Of a DNA stretch of 64,000 bases, positions 27,709 to 37,448 are shown in pieces (within the stretch, counting starts at the first letter, position 1; every line of letters begins with the position of its first letter). Both the position numbers and the translations under genes were made by a program. Under the pieces are notes generated by a model that saw only the letters and a list, made by a program, of their open reading frames with translations, had not been told where the DNA came from and made no database searches. The DNA is from Altererythrobacter sp. B11. Its GTDB lineage: Bacteria; Pseudomonadota; Alphaproteobacteria; Sphingomonadales; Sphingomonadaceae. The stretch is taken from the NCBI RefSeq assembly GCF_003569745.1, contig NZ_AP018498.1, positions 930,001 to 994,000 on the forward strand, written 5' to 3'.

Positions 27709-29394
27709 ATGCGAATGGGCAAGGGACCGTCCGATTTTCCGGTTCACGCGAATGGCACGGTGGCCGATGCCATCGCCGCCATCCTCAAGCGCGAAGGGGT
27801 GGAGATCGTCTTCGGCTATCCCCGCAACGCTATATTGGAAGCCGCCGCGCGGATCGACATCCGCACGATCATCGTGCGGCAGGAACGCACCGGCATGCAT
27901 ATGGCCGATGCAGTCAGCCGCATGAGCAAGGGCGGCACCATGGGCGTGTTCGTGATGCAGCAGGGGCCGGGGGCGGAAAATGCCATGGGCGGCGTGGCGC
28001 AGGCCTTTGCCGACAGCGTGCCGGTGCTGGTGATGCCGCAGGGCTATGCCCTCAGCCAGATGCATGTGCCGTTCAATTTCAATTCCACCCGCTCCATGGC
28101 GAGCTTTGCCAAGCATGCCGAGCCGCTGACCGCGCCCGATCAGGTGGAGCCGGTGCTGCGCCGGGCCTTCTCCATGCTCCGCAACGGCCGGCCGCAGCCG
28201 GTGGTGGTGGAATTGCCTTTCGACATGATGGACCAGCCCTTCCCCGGCCCGCTCGCCTATCGCCCCGGCAAGGTGGCGCTGAGCGAGCCGGCGGCGCGCG
28301 ATGTGGAGGCGGCGGCCGACCTGCTCGTCTCCGCCAAGAACCCGGCGATCTATGCCGGGCAGGGCATCCACTGGTCCGAAGCCTATGATGGCTTGCGCGA
28401 ACTGGCGGAATATCTGGCGATCCCGGTGATGACGAGCCTGCCGGGCAAGAGCGCCTTCGACGAAACGCATCCGCTCGCGCTCGGTTCGGGCGGCAACGGC
28501 ATCAATGGCTGCGTGCGCACATGGCTGGACGAATGCGACGTGCTGCTGGGCATTGGCTGCAGCTTCACCGCCACCTCCTTCGGCCTCACCATTCCGCCCG
28601 GCAAGCGGGTGATCCATGCCACGCTGGACCCGACCGATATCGACAAGTCCGTGCCCTGCGAAGTCGCATTGGTGGGCGATGCGCGGCTGACGCTGTCCGC
28701 GCTGATCGACGCCGTGTGGCGCCGCGTGCCCGAGCCGCGCGAAATGGCGCCGGTGGCGGCGCGTATCCGCGAGGTGGAGCAGGCCTGGTTCGCCGGCTGG
28801 GAAGCGAAATGCACGCAGGATACCAGCCCTCTGTCCCCCTATCGCGTGCTGTGGGATCTGCAGCAGACGGTGGATGTGGCCAACACCATCATCACCCATG
28901 ATGCCGGCAGCCCGCGCGATCAGCTGGTGCCGTTCTGGAAAAGCATCACGCCGCATTCCTACATCGGCTGGGGCAAATCGACGCAGCTCGGCTATGGCCT
29001 CGGCCTCGCCATGGGGGCCAAGCTCGCCTGCCCCGACAAATTGTGCATCAATGTGTGGGGCGATGCGGCGATCGGCTTCACCGGCACGGATCTGGAAACA
29101 GCCGCGCGCGATGGCATTCCGATCCTGTCCATCCTGCTCAACAACGAAGCCATGGCAATCGAACTGCCGATCATGCCGGTGGCGACCGAGAAGTTCCGCG
29201 CGACCGACATCAGCGGCGATTACGCGGCCTTCGCCCGCGCGCTCGGCTGCCATGGGGAGCGGGTGACCGCGGCGGAGGAAATCGTGCCGGCGCTCCGGCG
29301 CGCGATCGCCGCCGTGGAGGCGGGGCAGCCTGCGCTGGTGGAATTCATCACCGAGCAGGAAACGCAGATTTCCCGGGGTGCGCTGCCGGCATAA
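27709..29394 (+). CDS. Thiamine-diphosphate-dependent enzyme, acetolactate synthase/decarboxylase-like
   Basis: 561 residues in the three-domain POX-like layout. Catalytic Glu59 lies in VRQERTGMHMADA; the ThDP/Mg motif begins GDAAIGFTG at about 451 and ends LLNN, with GDA in place of the usual GDG. The central domain has a degenerate FAD/nucleotide region (VSAKNPAIYAGQGIHW). It should decarboxylate a 2-oxo acid or carboligate, but does not look like the biosynthetic IlvB and has no IlvN neighbour. ATG 27709 has AAGGGAGA upstream. The divergent putA may share control. Substrate unknown. Confidence 0.8.
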   Translation: MRMGKGPSDFPVHANGTVADAIAAILKREGVEIVFGYPRNAILEAAARIDIRTIIVRQERTGMHMADAVSRMSKGGTMGVFVMQQGPGAENAMGGVAQAFADSVPVLVMPQGYALSQMHVPFNFNSTRSMASFAKHAEPLTAPDQVEPVLRRAFSMLRNGRPQPVVVELPFDMMDQPFPGPLAYRPGKVALSEPAARDVEAAADLLVSAKNPAIYAGQGIHWSEAYDGLRELAEYLAIPVMTSLPGKSAFDETHPLALGSGGNGINGCVRTWLDECDVLLGIGCSFTATSFGLTIPPGKRVIHATLDPTDIDKSVPCEVALVGDARLTLSALIDAVWRRVPEPREMAPVAARIREVEQAWFAGWEAKCTQDTSPLSPYRVLWDLQQTVDVANTIITHDAGSPRDQLVPFWKSITPHSYIGWGKSTQLGYGLGLAMGAKLACPDKLCINVWGDAAIGFTGTDLETAARDGIPILSILLNNEAMAIELPIMPVATEKFRATDISGDYAAFARALGCHGERVTAAEEIVPALRRAIAAVEAGQPALVEFITEQETQISRGALPA

Positions 29395-29425
29395 CCCGGT
29401 CTTAACCCTGTGCTGTCATACCGGT

Positions 29426-29440
29426 CCCCTCGTGAGGGGG
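29426..29440 (+). promoter_or_regulatory. Inverted repeat enclosing the cheA ribosome-binding site
   Basis: CCCCTC (29426-29431) and GAGGGG (29434-29439) are perfect inverted arms with two bases between, and the right arm is the Shine-Dalgarno of cheA (ATG 29445). Folding would hide the ribosome site. Visible in the sequence; any control by it is inference. Confidence 0.4.
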
Positions 29441-29444
29441 GATC

Positions 29445-31529
29445 ATGGACGATCTGCTGGCCGAATTCCTGGCGGAAACGCGCGAGATGCTCGCCGCGCT
29501 TTCGGGCGAGCTCGTCGCCTGGGAGGCGGAGCCGGCGGACCGCGCCAGGCTGGATACGATCTTCCGCTTCTTCCATACGGTGAAGGGCAATTGCGGCTTC
29601 TTCGATTTTCCGCGGCTCGAACGGTTGAGCCATGCGGCGGAAGACGCGCTGGCCGATGTTCGCGCCGGGCGCCGGCAGGCGGATCAGCGGCTGGTGGATC
29701 TGGCGCTGGCGGTGATCGACCGGATCGGGACAATGGTTGGGGAGATCGAGGCGCAGGGCCACCTCCCCGAAGGTGATGATGCCGATCTGATCGCGCTGCT
29801 GCGCGCGCCGGCGGAGGATGCCCCGGTGGAATTCCGCCGCCCGGCCGCCCCGCGGGCCGACGGCACGGCAGACCAGCGCACCGTGCGCCTGCCGGTCGAT
29901 CTGATCGACCAGGTGATGAGCGGCGTTTCCGAAATGGTGCTGGTACGCAACGAACTGGCGCGGCGGATGCAGGCCCTCGGCGGGGAGAGCGGGCTGGACG
30001 CGCCCTTCGCCCGCCTCTCCAGCCTGCTCAACGAAGTGCGCGATGCGATCACCCGCACACGGATGCGGCGGATCGACGGGCTGTTCGCCACTTTCCCGCG
30101 GCTGGTGCGCGATCTCTCGGCCGATCTCGGCAAACAGGTGCTGGTGGATATCGAAAGCGGCGAGGTGGAGCTGGACCGCGAGATGATCGAGCTGATCCGC
30201 GATCCGCTGGTCCACCTCATCCGCAATGCGGTGGATCACGGGATCGAACCGCCCCAGGGCCGCCGCGCCGCCGGCAAGCACGAATGCGGCATCATCAGCA
30301 TTTCCGCCCGGCAGACGGGCAATACGATCCGCATCGGCATCATGGATGACGGGCGCGGGATCGATGTGGATCGCCTTGCCGAAAAGGCGCTGGCCGCCGG
30401 CCTGCGCAGCGAGGCGGAGCTTGCGGCGATGGACCATGCCGAACGGGTGGAGCTGATCTTCGAACCCGGCCTGTCCACCGCCGATGCGGTAAGCGCGATT
30501 TCCGGCCGCGGCGTGGGCATGGATGTGGTCCGCGCCAATCTGGAGAAGTTCGGCGGCACGCTGGAAATCGAATCCACGCCGGGGGAAGGCAGCCGCTTCC
30601 TGATCAAGGTGCCGCTCACCCTCTCCATCCTGCCCAGCCTGACCGTGCGTGCCGGGGGGCAGACCTTCGCCCTCCCGCGATCCTGCGTGGAAGAGATCGT
30701 CAGCCCGATCGCCGGGGAGCTGGCCTTCTCGCAAGTGGGGGAGCGGCGCTATCTCGCCCATCGCGATCGGCAGCTGGCCTGCGTGAGCCTGGCCGATGCG
30801 CTGGGGATAGACGGCGGCGCCGCCGCGCCGGGCCAGTTCTACGCCATCGTGCGGCTGGGCTGGGGCGATCTCTATGCCCTCGCGGTGGATGCGGTGGTCG
30901 ATCATCAGGAACTGGTGATCAAGCCGCTGGCCCCGGAGATCATGCAATCGGGCCTGTTCGTCGGCTGCACCCAGCTGGACGATGGCTCCCCGGTGCTGGT
31001 GCTCGATGCTTCGGCCATCGGCCATGGCGCGGGTATCCCGCGTGACCTCAGGCGGCCGAGTGCCGCCGACCGCGCCGTATCGGCGGAGGCCGAGGCACAG
31101 GGCGTGCAGGTGATGCTGCTGCGCGATCTGCGCGGCATGCGGCAGGCGATTCCGATCGATGCCGTGGCCAAGGTGGAGCGCGTGCCGCTCTCCGCGGTAC
31201 GGCTCATGGGCGCAGGTTCCACCGTGACGCTGGGGCGTGCGATCGTGCCGCTGGCCGGCGTGCCGGAGGACGCGGGGGCGCTGCCCGATCCGCTGGTGGT
31301 CCTGCACCTCGATCACGGCACGGAGCGGTTCGCCTATGCCGTGCGCGAAGTGGCGGATGTCACCTGGTTGCCTGCGGCATCGCAGCGTCCGGCAGGGGCC
31401 GGCGTCTCCGGACTGGCGCTGATCGAGGGCCAACAGACCGAAATGCTCGATTGCTCAGCGCTGTTCATCGGCCTCCGCGCCGGAGCTGGTGAGCGCTCGC
31501 GCGTTCTCGACCAGGTGGGGGCGGCATGA
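29445..31529 (+). CDS. cheA: Chemotaxis histidine kinase CheA, no P2, extra C-terminal CheW-like domain
   Basis: 694 residues. P1 phosphotransfer domain 1-115 with His44 in FFHTVKGNC; a linker of about 30 residues with no room for P2; P3 dimerisation 146-205 (TVRLPVDLIDQVMSGVSEMVLVRNEL split here); P4 ATPase with DPLVHLIRNAVDHGIE at 253-268, DDGRGID at 301-307, GRGVGMDVV at 355-362; P5 CheW-like 395-527. Residues about 553-676 look like a second, degenerate CheW-like module. It phosphorylates the adjacent CheY and CheB in response to receptors. The final ATGA overlaps cheW. Confidence 0.92.
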   Translation: MDDLLAEFLAETREMLAALSGELVAWEAEPADRARLDTIFRFFHTVKGNCGFFDFPRLERLSHAAEDALADVRAGRRQADQRLVDLALAVIDRIGTMVGEIEAQGHLPEGDDADLIALLRAPAEDAPVEFRRPAAPRADGTADQRTVRLPVDLIDQVMSGVSEMVLVRNELARRMQALGGESGLDAPFARLSSLLNEVRDAITRTRMRRIDGLFATFPRLVRDLSADLGKQVLVDIESGEVELDREMIELIRDPLVHLIRNAVDHGIEPPQGRRAAGKHECGIISISARQTGNTIRIGIMDDGRGIDVDRLAEKALAAGLRSEAELAAMDHAERVELIFEPGLSTADAVSAISGRGVGMDVVRANLEKFGGTLEIESTPGEGSRFLIKVPLTLSILPSLTVRAGGQTFALPRSCVEEIVSPIAGELAFSQVGERRYLAHRDRQLACVSLADALGIDGGAAAPGQFYAIVRLGWGDLYALAVDAVVDHQELVIKPLAPEIMQSGLFVGCTQLDDGSPVLVLDASAIGHGAGIPRDLRRPSAADRAVSAEAEAQGVQVMLLRDLRGMRQAIPIDAVAKVERVPLSAVRLMGAGSTVTLGRAIVPLAGVPEDAGALPDPLVVLHLDHGTERFAYAVREVADVTWLPAASQRPAGAGVSGLALIEGQQTEMLDCSALFIGLRAGAGERSRVLDQVGAA

Positions 31530-31969
31530 ACGACATGCTGCTGGTGATCGCGCTCGGCGGGCGGCAGGCGGTGCTTGCGGCCGATGCCGTGGATGCGGTG
31601 ATCGAGGTTGAGCGCCGCGTGCCCGTGCCCGGCGCGCCGCCGCATGTCGCCGGGCTCGCCGCGCTGCGCAGCCGGCCGCTGACGCTGGTCGACTGCCGCG
31701 CGGCCATGGGCCTCGCCCCCGCCGATGCTGATGAAGCCGCGGCGGCGCGCGCGGTGGTGATCGAGCAGGGCGGCCATCTCTATGGCCTGCTGGTGGATCA
31801 GGCCGACGCGATCGTCGCCGCCACGGCGGCGCCAGGTGCGCTGGGGGCCGATCCTGGCGCCGGCTGGCGCCGCGCCTGCCGCGCCATGGTGCCCACGGAA
31901 GCCGGCCTGCTGCCGCTGCTGGACATTGCCACGCTGATCGCCGGGCCGGGGGAGACGGTTGATGCTTAA
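31526..31969 (+). CDS. cheW: CheW coupling protein
   Basis: 147 residues, one CheW fold: VIALGGRQAVLAADAVDAVIEV at the N-terminus, PPHVAGLAALRSRPLTLVDCR and VIEQGGHLYGLLVDQADAIV. It links CheA to receptors. The start overlaps the cheA stop by four bases (ATGA), implying translational coupling. Somewhat divergent from canonical CheW, as expected with a non-standard CheA. Confidence 0.88.
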   Translation: MNDMLLVIALGGRQAVLAADAVDAVIEVERRVPVPGAPPHVAGLAALRSRPLTLVDCRAAMGLAPADADEAAAARAVVIEQGGHLYGLLVDQADAIVAATAAPGALGADPGAGWRRACRAMVPTEAGLLPLLDIATLIAGPGETVDA

Positions 31970-32026
31970 GCTAATGATTAGGTTTGCGATCTATGCCGAG
32001 GGGAAAAGCAGAATGAGGTCGCATCC

Positions 32027-32392
<366 letters not shown>

Positions 32393-32413
32393 GCAGCAGC
32401 AGCAGCCTTCGCG

Positions 32414-33505
32414 ATGACCGACATGAGTTCCGCGCTCGGCTTTCATCCCGGTGACCAGCGTGGGCCGCGGGCGCTGCGGGTGCTGGTGGTGGACGATTCG
32501 CCGGTGGTGCGCAGCGTGCTGCGCTCCATCATCGTCGCCGAACCCGATCTGGTGCTGGCCGCCACCGCCGGTAGCGCGGAAGAGGCGCTCGACCTGCTCG
32601 ACACCACATCGGTGGACGTGATCCTGCTCGATCTCGAGATGCCGGGCCGGGGCGGGCTGGGCGCGATCCCGCAGATCGTCGCCAAGGGTGCCCCGGCGCG
32701 CGTCTTCGTGCTGTCCTCGCTCACCGTTCGCGGGGCGGAGCAGACGCTGGCGGCGCTGTCGCTCGGCGCGGCGGACACGCTCGCCAAGCCGCGCCCGGGC
32801 GAATACGGGCCCTCCTATCGGGAAATGCTCGCCCGCCGCATCCGGGCGCTGGGGCGGGTCGCGCGGCGCCGGCGCAACGAGGCTGCCCTGGCCGAGCGGC
32901 CCCCGCTGCGCAGCTGCTGCGCCCACCGGCCGGAGCTGCTGGCCATGGGCGCTTCCACCGGCGGCATCCATGCGCTGGTGCAGCTGCTGGGGGCGCTGCC
33001 GGCGCGCGTGTCCGTGCCGATCCTGGTGACGCAGCACCTGCCGTCCTCCTTCTCCGAAGCCTTCGCCCGCCAGCTCCACGCCGCCTCCGGGCGGGAGACG
33101 CTGGTCGCCGCCGACCGCATGCCGGTGCGCCCGGGGCGCATCCTGGTGGCGCCGGGGCATGCCCATCTGGCGCTCGCCACCGGTGCCGACGGAGGGCTGC
33201 TGGTGCGGCTCGACAATACGCCGGCGGCCAATGGCTGCTGCCCCTCGGTGGATGTGATGTTCGCCAGCTGCGCCCGGCAATTCGGCGCGCGCACCATGGG
33301 TGTGGTGTTGTCCGGCATGGGGCGCGACGGGGCGGAGGGCGCGGACGCGCTGGTCGCCAGCGGCGGCACCGTGCTGGCGCAGGATGCCGCCAGCTCCGCC
33401 GTGTGGGGCATGCCCGGCGCGATCGCCGCCGCGGGCCTTGCCTCCGCCCTGCTTTCGCCGGAGCAGATCGCCTATCGCATCGCCAGCTGCACGGCGCAGG
33501 CGTGA
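32414..33505 (+). CDS. cheB: Chemotaxis methylesterase CheB
   Basis: 363 residues: receiver domain (21-140, Asp28-28 pair region VVDDSP, phosphoacceptor Asp73 in LLDLEMPGRGG) and methylesterase domain (175-355) with Ser181 (GASTGG), His208 (TQHLP) and an Asp in SGMGRDGAEGA. It demethylates receptors to reset sensitivity, opposing CheR encoded next. Stop TGA overlaps the cheR start codon. Confidence 0.95.
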   Translation: MTDMSSALGFHPGDQRGPRALRVLVVDDSPVVRSVLRSIIVAEPDLVLAATAGSAEEALDLLDTTSVDVILLDLEMPGRGGLGAIPQIVAKGAPARVFVLSSLTVRGAEQTLAALSLGAADTLAKPRPGEYGPSYREMLARRIRALGRVARRRRNEAALAERPPLRSCCAHRPELLAMGASTGGIHALVQLLGALPARVSVPILVTQHLPSSFSEAFARQLHAASGRETLVAADRMPVRPGRILVAPGHAHLALATGADGGLLVRLDNTPAANGCCPSVDVMFASCARQFGARTMGVVLSGMGRDGAEGADALVASGGTVLAQDAASSAVWGMPGAIAAAGLASALLSPEQIAYRIASCTAQA

Positions 33506-34422
33506 CCGGCGCCCTCGCCAGCGCGGCGCCCTTGCCGCTGCCCGGCGGATGCTCGCCCGATCCGCGCGAGGTGGCCCTCGGCATCGTCGCCGGCCTGCTG
33601 GAGGCGCGCACCGGCCAGCGGTTGACGGCTGAACGGAGCTGGCGCGTGGGCGGCGCGCTTTCCGGCGTTCTGCGCCGGCACGGCCTGGTCTCGATCGAGG
33701 AACTGGGAGAGCGCCTCGCCCGCCCCGACGAGGCGGCGCTGGCGCGGCAGGTGGTGGACGCGCTGCTCAACAACGAAACCTCCTTCTTCCGCGATCGCCT
33801 GCTGTTCGACCAGATCGACAGCTGCGTGCTGCCCGATCTCGCCGCCCGGCGCGCGCGCGGCCGCCGTCTCACGGTGTGGTCGGCGGGGTGCTCCACCGGG
33901 CAGGAAGCCTATTCGCTTGCCATCCTGCTCGCTTCCGCGCCGGAGCGGTGGCGTGGCTGGAAGATCGACATCCTCGCCACCGATGTGTCCGCCAGCATGG
34001 TCGCCGCCGCGCGCGAGGGGCTCTATTCGCAGTTCCAGATCCAGCGCGGGCTGGGCGTGGCCCAGATGATGCGCTGGTTCGAAGAGGATCCGGGCGGCTG
34101 GCGCGCGCGCCCCGAACTGCGCCGCATGGTCCGCTTTGCCGAGCACAATGTGCTGAACGAAGCGCCGCCGCCGGGCCGATTCGACCTGATCCTGTGCCGC
34201 AATGTCCTGATCTATTTCGATCACCCGACTCGCGCTGCGGTGCTGGACCGGCTGGCCGCCGCGATGACCGATGATGCCTGGCTGATGCTGGGCAATGGCG
34301 AGACGGCGGACGCCAGCGAAAAGCTCTGCCCTATGCGGAATTGCTGGGGTTTCCGCCGCGCCGGTGCGGCCGTGGACATCGCGCTTCAAGGCTTCCGCCG
34401 CTCAGCGCCGTCAAAGGCGTAG
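33502..34422 (+). CDS. cheR: Chemotaxis methyltransferase CheR
   Basis: 306 residues from a GTG that overlaps the cheB stop (GTGA), the reason for choosing this start over the longer frame from 33403. SAM-binding VWSAGCSTGQEAYSLA, the NNETSFFRD segment of the N-terminal domain, and LILCRNVLIYF are typical. It methylates receptor glutamates. The chemoreceptor downstream lacks a C-terminal CheR-tethering pentapeptide. Confidence 0.94.
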   Translation: MTGALASAAPLPLPGGCSPDPREVALGIVAGLLEARTGQRLTAERSWRVGGALSGVLRRHGLVSIEELGERLARPDEAALARQVVDALLNNETSFFRDRLLFDQIDSCVLPDLAARRARGRRLTVWSAGCSTGQEAYSLAILLASAPERWRGWKIDILATDVSASMVAAAREGLYSQFQIQRGLGVAQMMRWFEEDPGGWRARPELRRMVRFAEHNVLNEAPPPGRFDLILCRNVLIYFDHPTRAAVLDRLAAAMTDDAWLMLGNGETADASEKLCPMRNCWGFRRAGAAVDIALQGFRRSAPSKA

Positions 34423-34490
34423 GAACGGTTCACCCAAACTTAAGTAGTAGGGCCTATTGGAAAACTCCTCGCAGGGAAAGGGGGTCCCGA

Positions 34491-36008
34491 GTGTCGCTAA
34501 TGGAGCGCCAGCCAAAGGTGCCATCCGCATTTCTGGTTACCGCGCCCATCGCGGTGCTCACGCTGATTTCCGCTGTCGTGCTCGGCCTGCTGATCCGCCG
34601 GCTGGGTGATTCCCATGGCACCTTCGCGATCCTGCTGTGGGGCGGGCTAGCCTACGCCGCCGCCGCCGCCTTCGCCATCCGCCACGGTCTGGCCAACATC
34701 GCCCGGCTGGAAACGCTCGGCCTTACCGACAGCCTCGCCGGCTTGCCGAATCGCCGGGCGCTGCATCTCGATTACGCCCGCGGCAGCCCCTCGCAGCCGC
34801 GCGCCCTGGCGCTGGTCGATCTCGACGGCTTCAAGACGATCAATGACCAGTATGGTCACTTCGTCGGCGACCGGCTGATCAAGGAATGCGCCGCCCTGCT
34901 GAGGGACCTCTGCGGCAAGGATGCCCGGGCCTATCGCCTGGGGGGCGATGAATTCGCCATCCTCGTCACCGGCCCGATCGCGGGCAATATCCTGGAGGGC
35001 ATTTGCCGCTCCATGCTCACCCGGCTCGAACGGCCGATCCAGATCGACAAGCGATCGGTGGTGATCGGCGCCAGCGTGGGCCTGTCGCGCAGCACGGAGA
35101 ACGACGCCTTTTCCTCGTCAGAGCTGCTCCGCCGTTCCGACGTGGCAATGTATGCCTCCAAGGAAGCGGGGAAGAACCGCTGCACCTGGTTCACCAAGGA
35201 TTTCGACCGCGACCGCGATCTGGCGCAGAAGGTCGAGGAAGACCTGCGCGAAACGCTGCGGCGCAACGAATTGCGCATCGTCTACCAGCCGCTGGTCGAT
35301 GCGCAGAGCTGCGACATCGTGGCGGTGGAAGCGCTGCTGCGCTGGCACCGGGATGACGGATCCGAAATCAGCCCCACCAGCTTTATCGCCGTGGCGGAAG
35401 AAACCGGCCTGATCTATCCGATCGGCCTGTGGGTGCTGCGCAAGGCCTGCGCCGACGCACTGGGCTGGGGCGAGATCAAGCTGTCGATCAATGTTTCGCC
35501 GGCGCAGCTGCGCAATCCCGAATTCCCCATCGACCTGGGCCAGATCCTGGAAGAGACGGGCTTCCCGGCCTCCCGGCTGGAGCTGGAGATCACCGAAACC
35601 TATCTGGTCAACGATCCGGTGGTCGCCAGCCGCAATCTCGATGTCATCCGCCATTTCGGCGTCAGCATCGCGCTGGACGATTTCGGATCGGGCTATGCCT
35701 CGATCGGCTTCCTGCGCAGCTTCCGCTTCGAAAAGCTCAAGATCGACCGTTCGCTGATCGTGGATGCGGCAAAGGACGGCGGATCGCTGGCCATGCTGGC
35801 ATCCAGCATCGCCACCGCCCGGGCAATGAACATGGCGGTGACGGCCGAAGGCGTGGAAACCGCCGCCCAGGCCGAACTCGTGCGCGCCGCCGGCTGCGAC
35901 CAGATCCAGGGCTGGTATTTCTACCGCGCAATGGAGGCGGCGGAGATGGGCAAGTGCTTCCGGAAGAGCCGCGACAATATGGAAAGAGCGCATGGATCTG
36001 TCGCCTGA
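34491..36008 (+). CDS. Membrane GGDEF-EAL protein (c-di-GMP turnover)
   Basis: 505 residues from a GTG with AAGGGGG seven bases upstream; an ATG three codons later (34500) is the alternative. Two transmembrane helices (about residues 14-37 and 47-66) with almost no periplasmic loop, then GGDEF (motif intact, about 151-155) and EAL (VEALLRW about 279-285; INVSP, ITET, DDFGSGY, KIDRS and AEGVE all kept). Both cyclase and phosphodiesterase activities look possible. It starts 68 bases after cheR and overlaps the chemoreceptor gene by 17 bases, tying c-di-GMP to the chemosensory operon. Confidence 0.92.
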   Translation: MSLMERQPKVPSAFLVTAPIAVLTLISAVVLGLLIRRLGDSHGTFAILLWGGLAYAAAAAFAIRHGLANIARLETLGLTDSLAGLPNRRALHLDYARGSPSQPRALALVDLDGFKTINDQYGHFVGDRLIKECAALLRDLCGKDARAYRLGGDEFAILVTGPIAGNILEGICRSMLTRLERPIQIDKRSVVIGASVGLSRSTENDAFSSSELLRRSDVAMYASKEAGKNRCTWFTKDFDRDRDLAQKVEEDLRETLRRNELRIVYQPLVDAQSCDIVAVEALLRWHRDDGSEISPTSFIAVAEETGLIYPIGLWVLRKACADALGWGEIKLSINVSPAQLRNPEFPIDLGQILEETGFPASRLELEITETYLVNDPVVASRNLDVIRHFGVSIALDDFGSGYASIGFLRSFRFEKLKIDRSLIVDAAKDGGSLAMLASSIATARAMNMAVTAEGVETAAQAELVRAAGCDQIQGWYFYRAMEAAEMGKCFRKSRDNMERAHGSVA

Positions 36009-37407
36009 AACCGCCCGCCCCGATACGATGGAGCAATATGCCGCCGAGCTGCGGCACGACCGCCGTGAACTGGCGGCCGAACGCGCGGCTGTAACGCCGC
36101 ATGGGCTGGCCGGCCGCGTCGCCGCCTCCATCGGCTGGAAGCTGACGGTGCTGTTCGGCGCCGTGGCCAGCGGCGCGTTGCTGATGTTCTGCGTTGCGAG
36201 CTTCACCCTGCTGACAGGCACGGCGGAGGGCAATGCGCTGGCCATCTCCGTCATGGTGATCGCCGGCGTGATGCAGATCCTCGCCCTGCTCGCCATCCGC
36301 TTCGTGCGCAGCGAGCTGGTGGTGCCGATCGAGCAGGTCTGCGCCGCCATGCGCCAGCTGGCCGGCGGGGACCGGAAGGTGGACGTGCCCCATGCCGATC
36401 GGCGCGACGAGGTGGGCGAAATGGCCCGCTGCCTGTTGGTGGTGCGCAAGGCCGCCAATCATTTCGACCGCATCCGCCGCGAACGCGAACAGGCGAGCGC
36501 GGAGGAGCTGCGGCGGCAGGTGGAGCTGGAAAGCGAGCGGGAGGAACTGCGCGCGCGCCAGGCGGAGCTGCTGCGCCGCCTGTCCGATCGGTTTGAAACC
36601 ACGGTGGGCGAAATCGTCAGCAGCGTGGCGGCCGCTTCCAGCCAGCTGCAGGCGACGGCCAGCTCCATGGCCTCATCCGCGGAGCAATCCTCCATGCAGA
36701 CGGGCGATGTGTCCGCCCTGCTGGACGAAGCCTCTGCGGGGGTGACGGCGGCGGCGGCGGCGAGCGATGAATTCGCCATGTCGATCGGCGAGATCAGCCG
36801 GCAGGCTTCGACCTCGGCCGAGCTGGCGCGAAACGCCTCCCACGCCGCGTCAGAGGCCGATTCGACGATATCCGCCCTGTCGCAATCGGCTAGTGAGGTG
36901 GGTGAAATCGTGGAAGTGATCTCCAAGATCGCCCAGCGCACGAACCTGCTGGCGCTCAATGCCTCGATCGAGGCGGCGCGCGGCGGGGAAGCGGGCCGCG
37001 GCTTTGCCGTGGTGGCGGCGGAAGTGAAGGATCTCGCCAGCCAGACCGGCAAGGCCACCGAAGCGGTGGCGCGCCAGATCCGCGCGATCCAGGGCACCAC
37101 CACTGCCAGCGTTGAGGCGCTGCGTGACATCGCCCGCCAGATCGAAGAGCTGGAATCGACCTCCGTTTCGATCGCCGCGGCGGTGGATCAGCAATCCGTG
37201 GCGGGGCACGATCTTGCACGCAGCATCGATCTTGCCGCGCAGAATACCGAACATGTCTCCCACAACATTCAGCAATGGCGCGAAGCCTCGCTGGCGACCG
37301 GGGAAGCAGCCGCGCTGGTGCTTACCTCCGCCACCGATCTCGAACGGCAGGCGGTGACGTTGAAGACGCATGTGGAGGAATTCGTCGGTCAGGTCCGCGC
37401 CGGCTGA
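35992..37407 (+). CDS. Methyl-accepting chemotaxis protein without periplasmic sensor
   Basis: 471 residues. An N-terminal cytoplasmic segment of about 48 residues, TM1 about 51-75, a loop of only a few residues, TM2 about 82-104, HAMP about 105-158, then the signalling helices with the conserved hairpin tip ([35 protein letters not shown], given here in part). With no outer domain it must sense through the membrane, the N-terminal segment or a partner. Ribosome site GGAAAGAG lies inside the preceding gene, overlapping by 17 bases. Last gene of the che operon. Confidence 0.92.
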   Translation: MDLSPETARPDTMEQYAAELRHDRRELAAERAAVTPHGLAGRVAASIGWKLTVLFGAVASGALLMFCVASFTLLTGTAEGNALAISVMVIAGVMQILALLAIRFVRSELVVPIEQVCAAMRQLAGGDRKVDVPHADRRDEVGEMARCLLVVRKAANHFDRIRREREQASAEELRRQVELESEREELRARQAELLRRLSDRFETTVGEIVSSVAAASSQLQATASSMASSAEQSSMQTGDVSALLDEASAGVTAAAAASDEFAMSIGEISRQASTSAELARNASHAASEADSTISALSQSASEVGEIVEVISKIAQRTNLLALNASIEAARGGEAGRGFAVVAAEVKDLASQTGKATEAVARQIRAIQGTTTASVEALRDIARQIEELESTSVSIAAAVDQQSVAGHDLARSIDLAAQNTEHVSHNIQQWREASLATGEAAALVLTSATDLERQAVTLKTHVEEFVGQVRAG

Positions 37408-37414
37408 CCAGAAC

Positions 37415-37440
37415 CACCGGGGGCGCGAGGCCCCCGGCCC
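37415..37440. terminator. Hairpin between the che operon and convergent trxB
   Basis: CCGGGGGC (37417-37424) pairs with GCCCCCGG (37430-37437), five-base loop. No T run on either side, so strength is uncertain. Confidence 0.5.
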
Positions 37441-37448
37441 TCTCGCGT

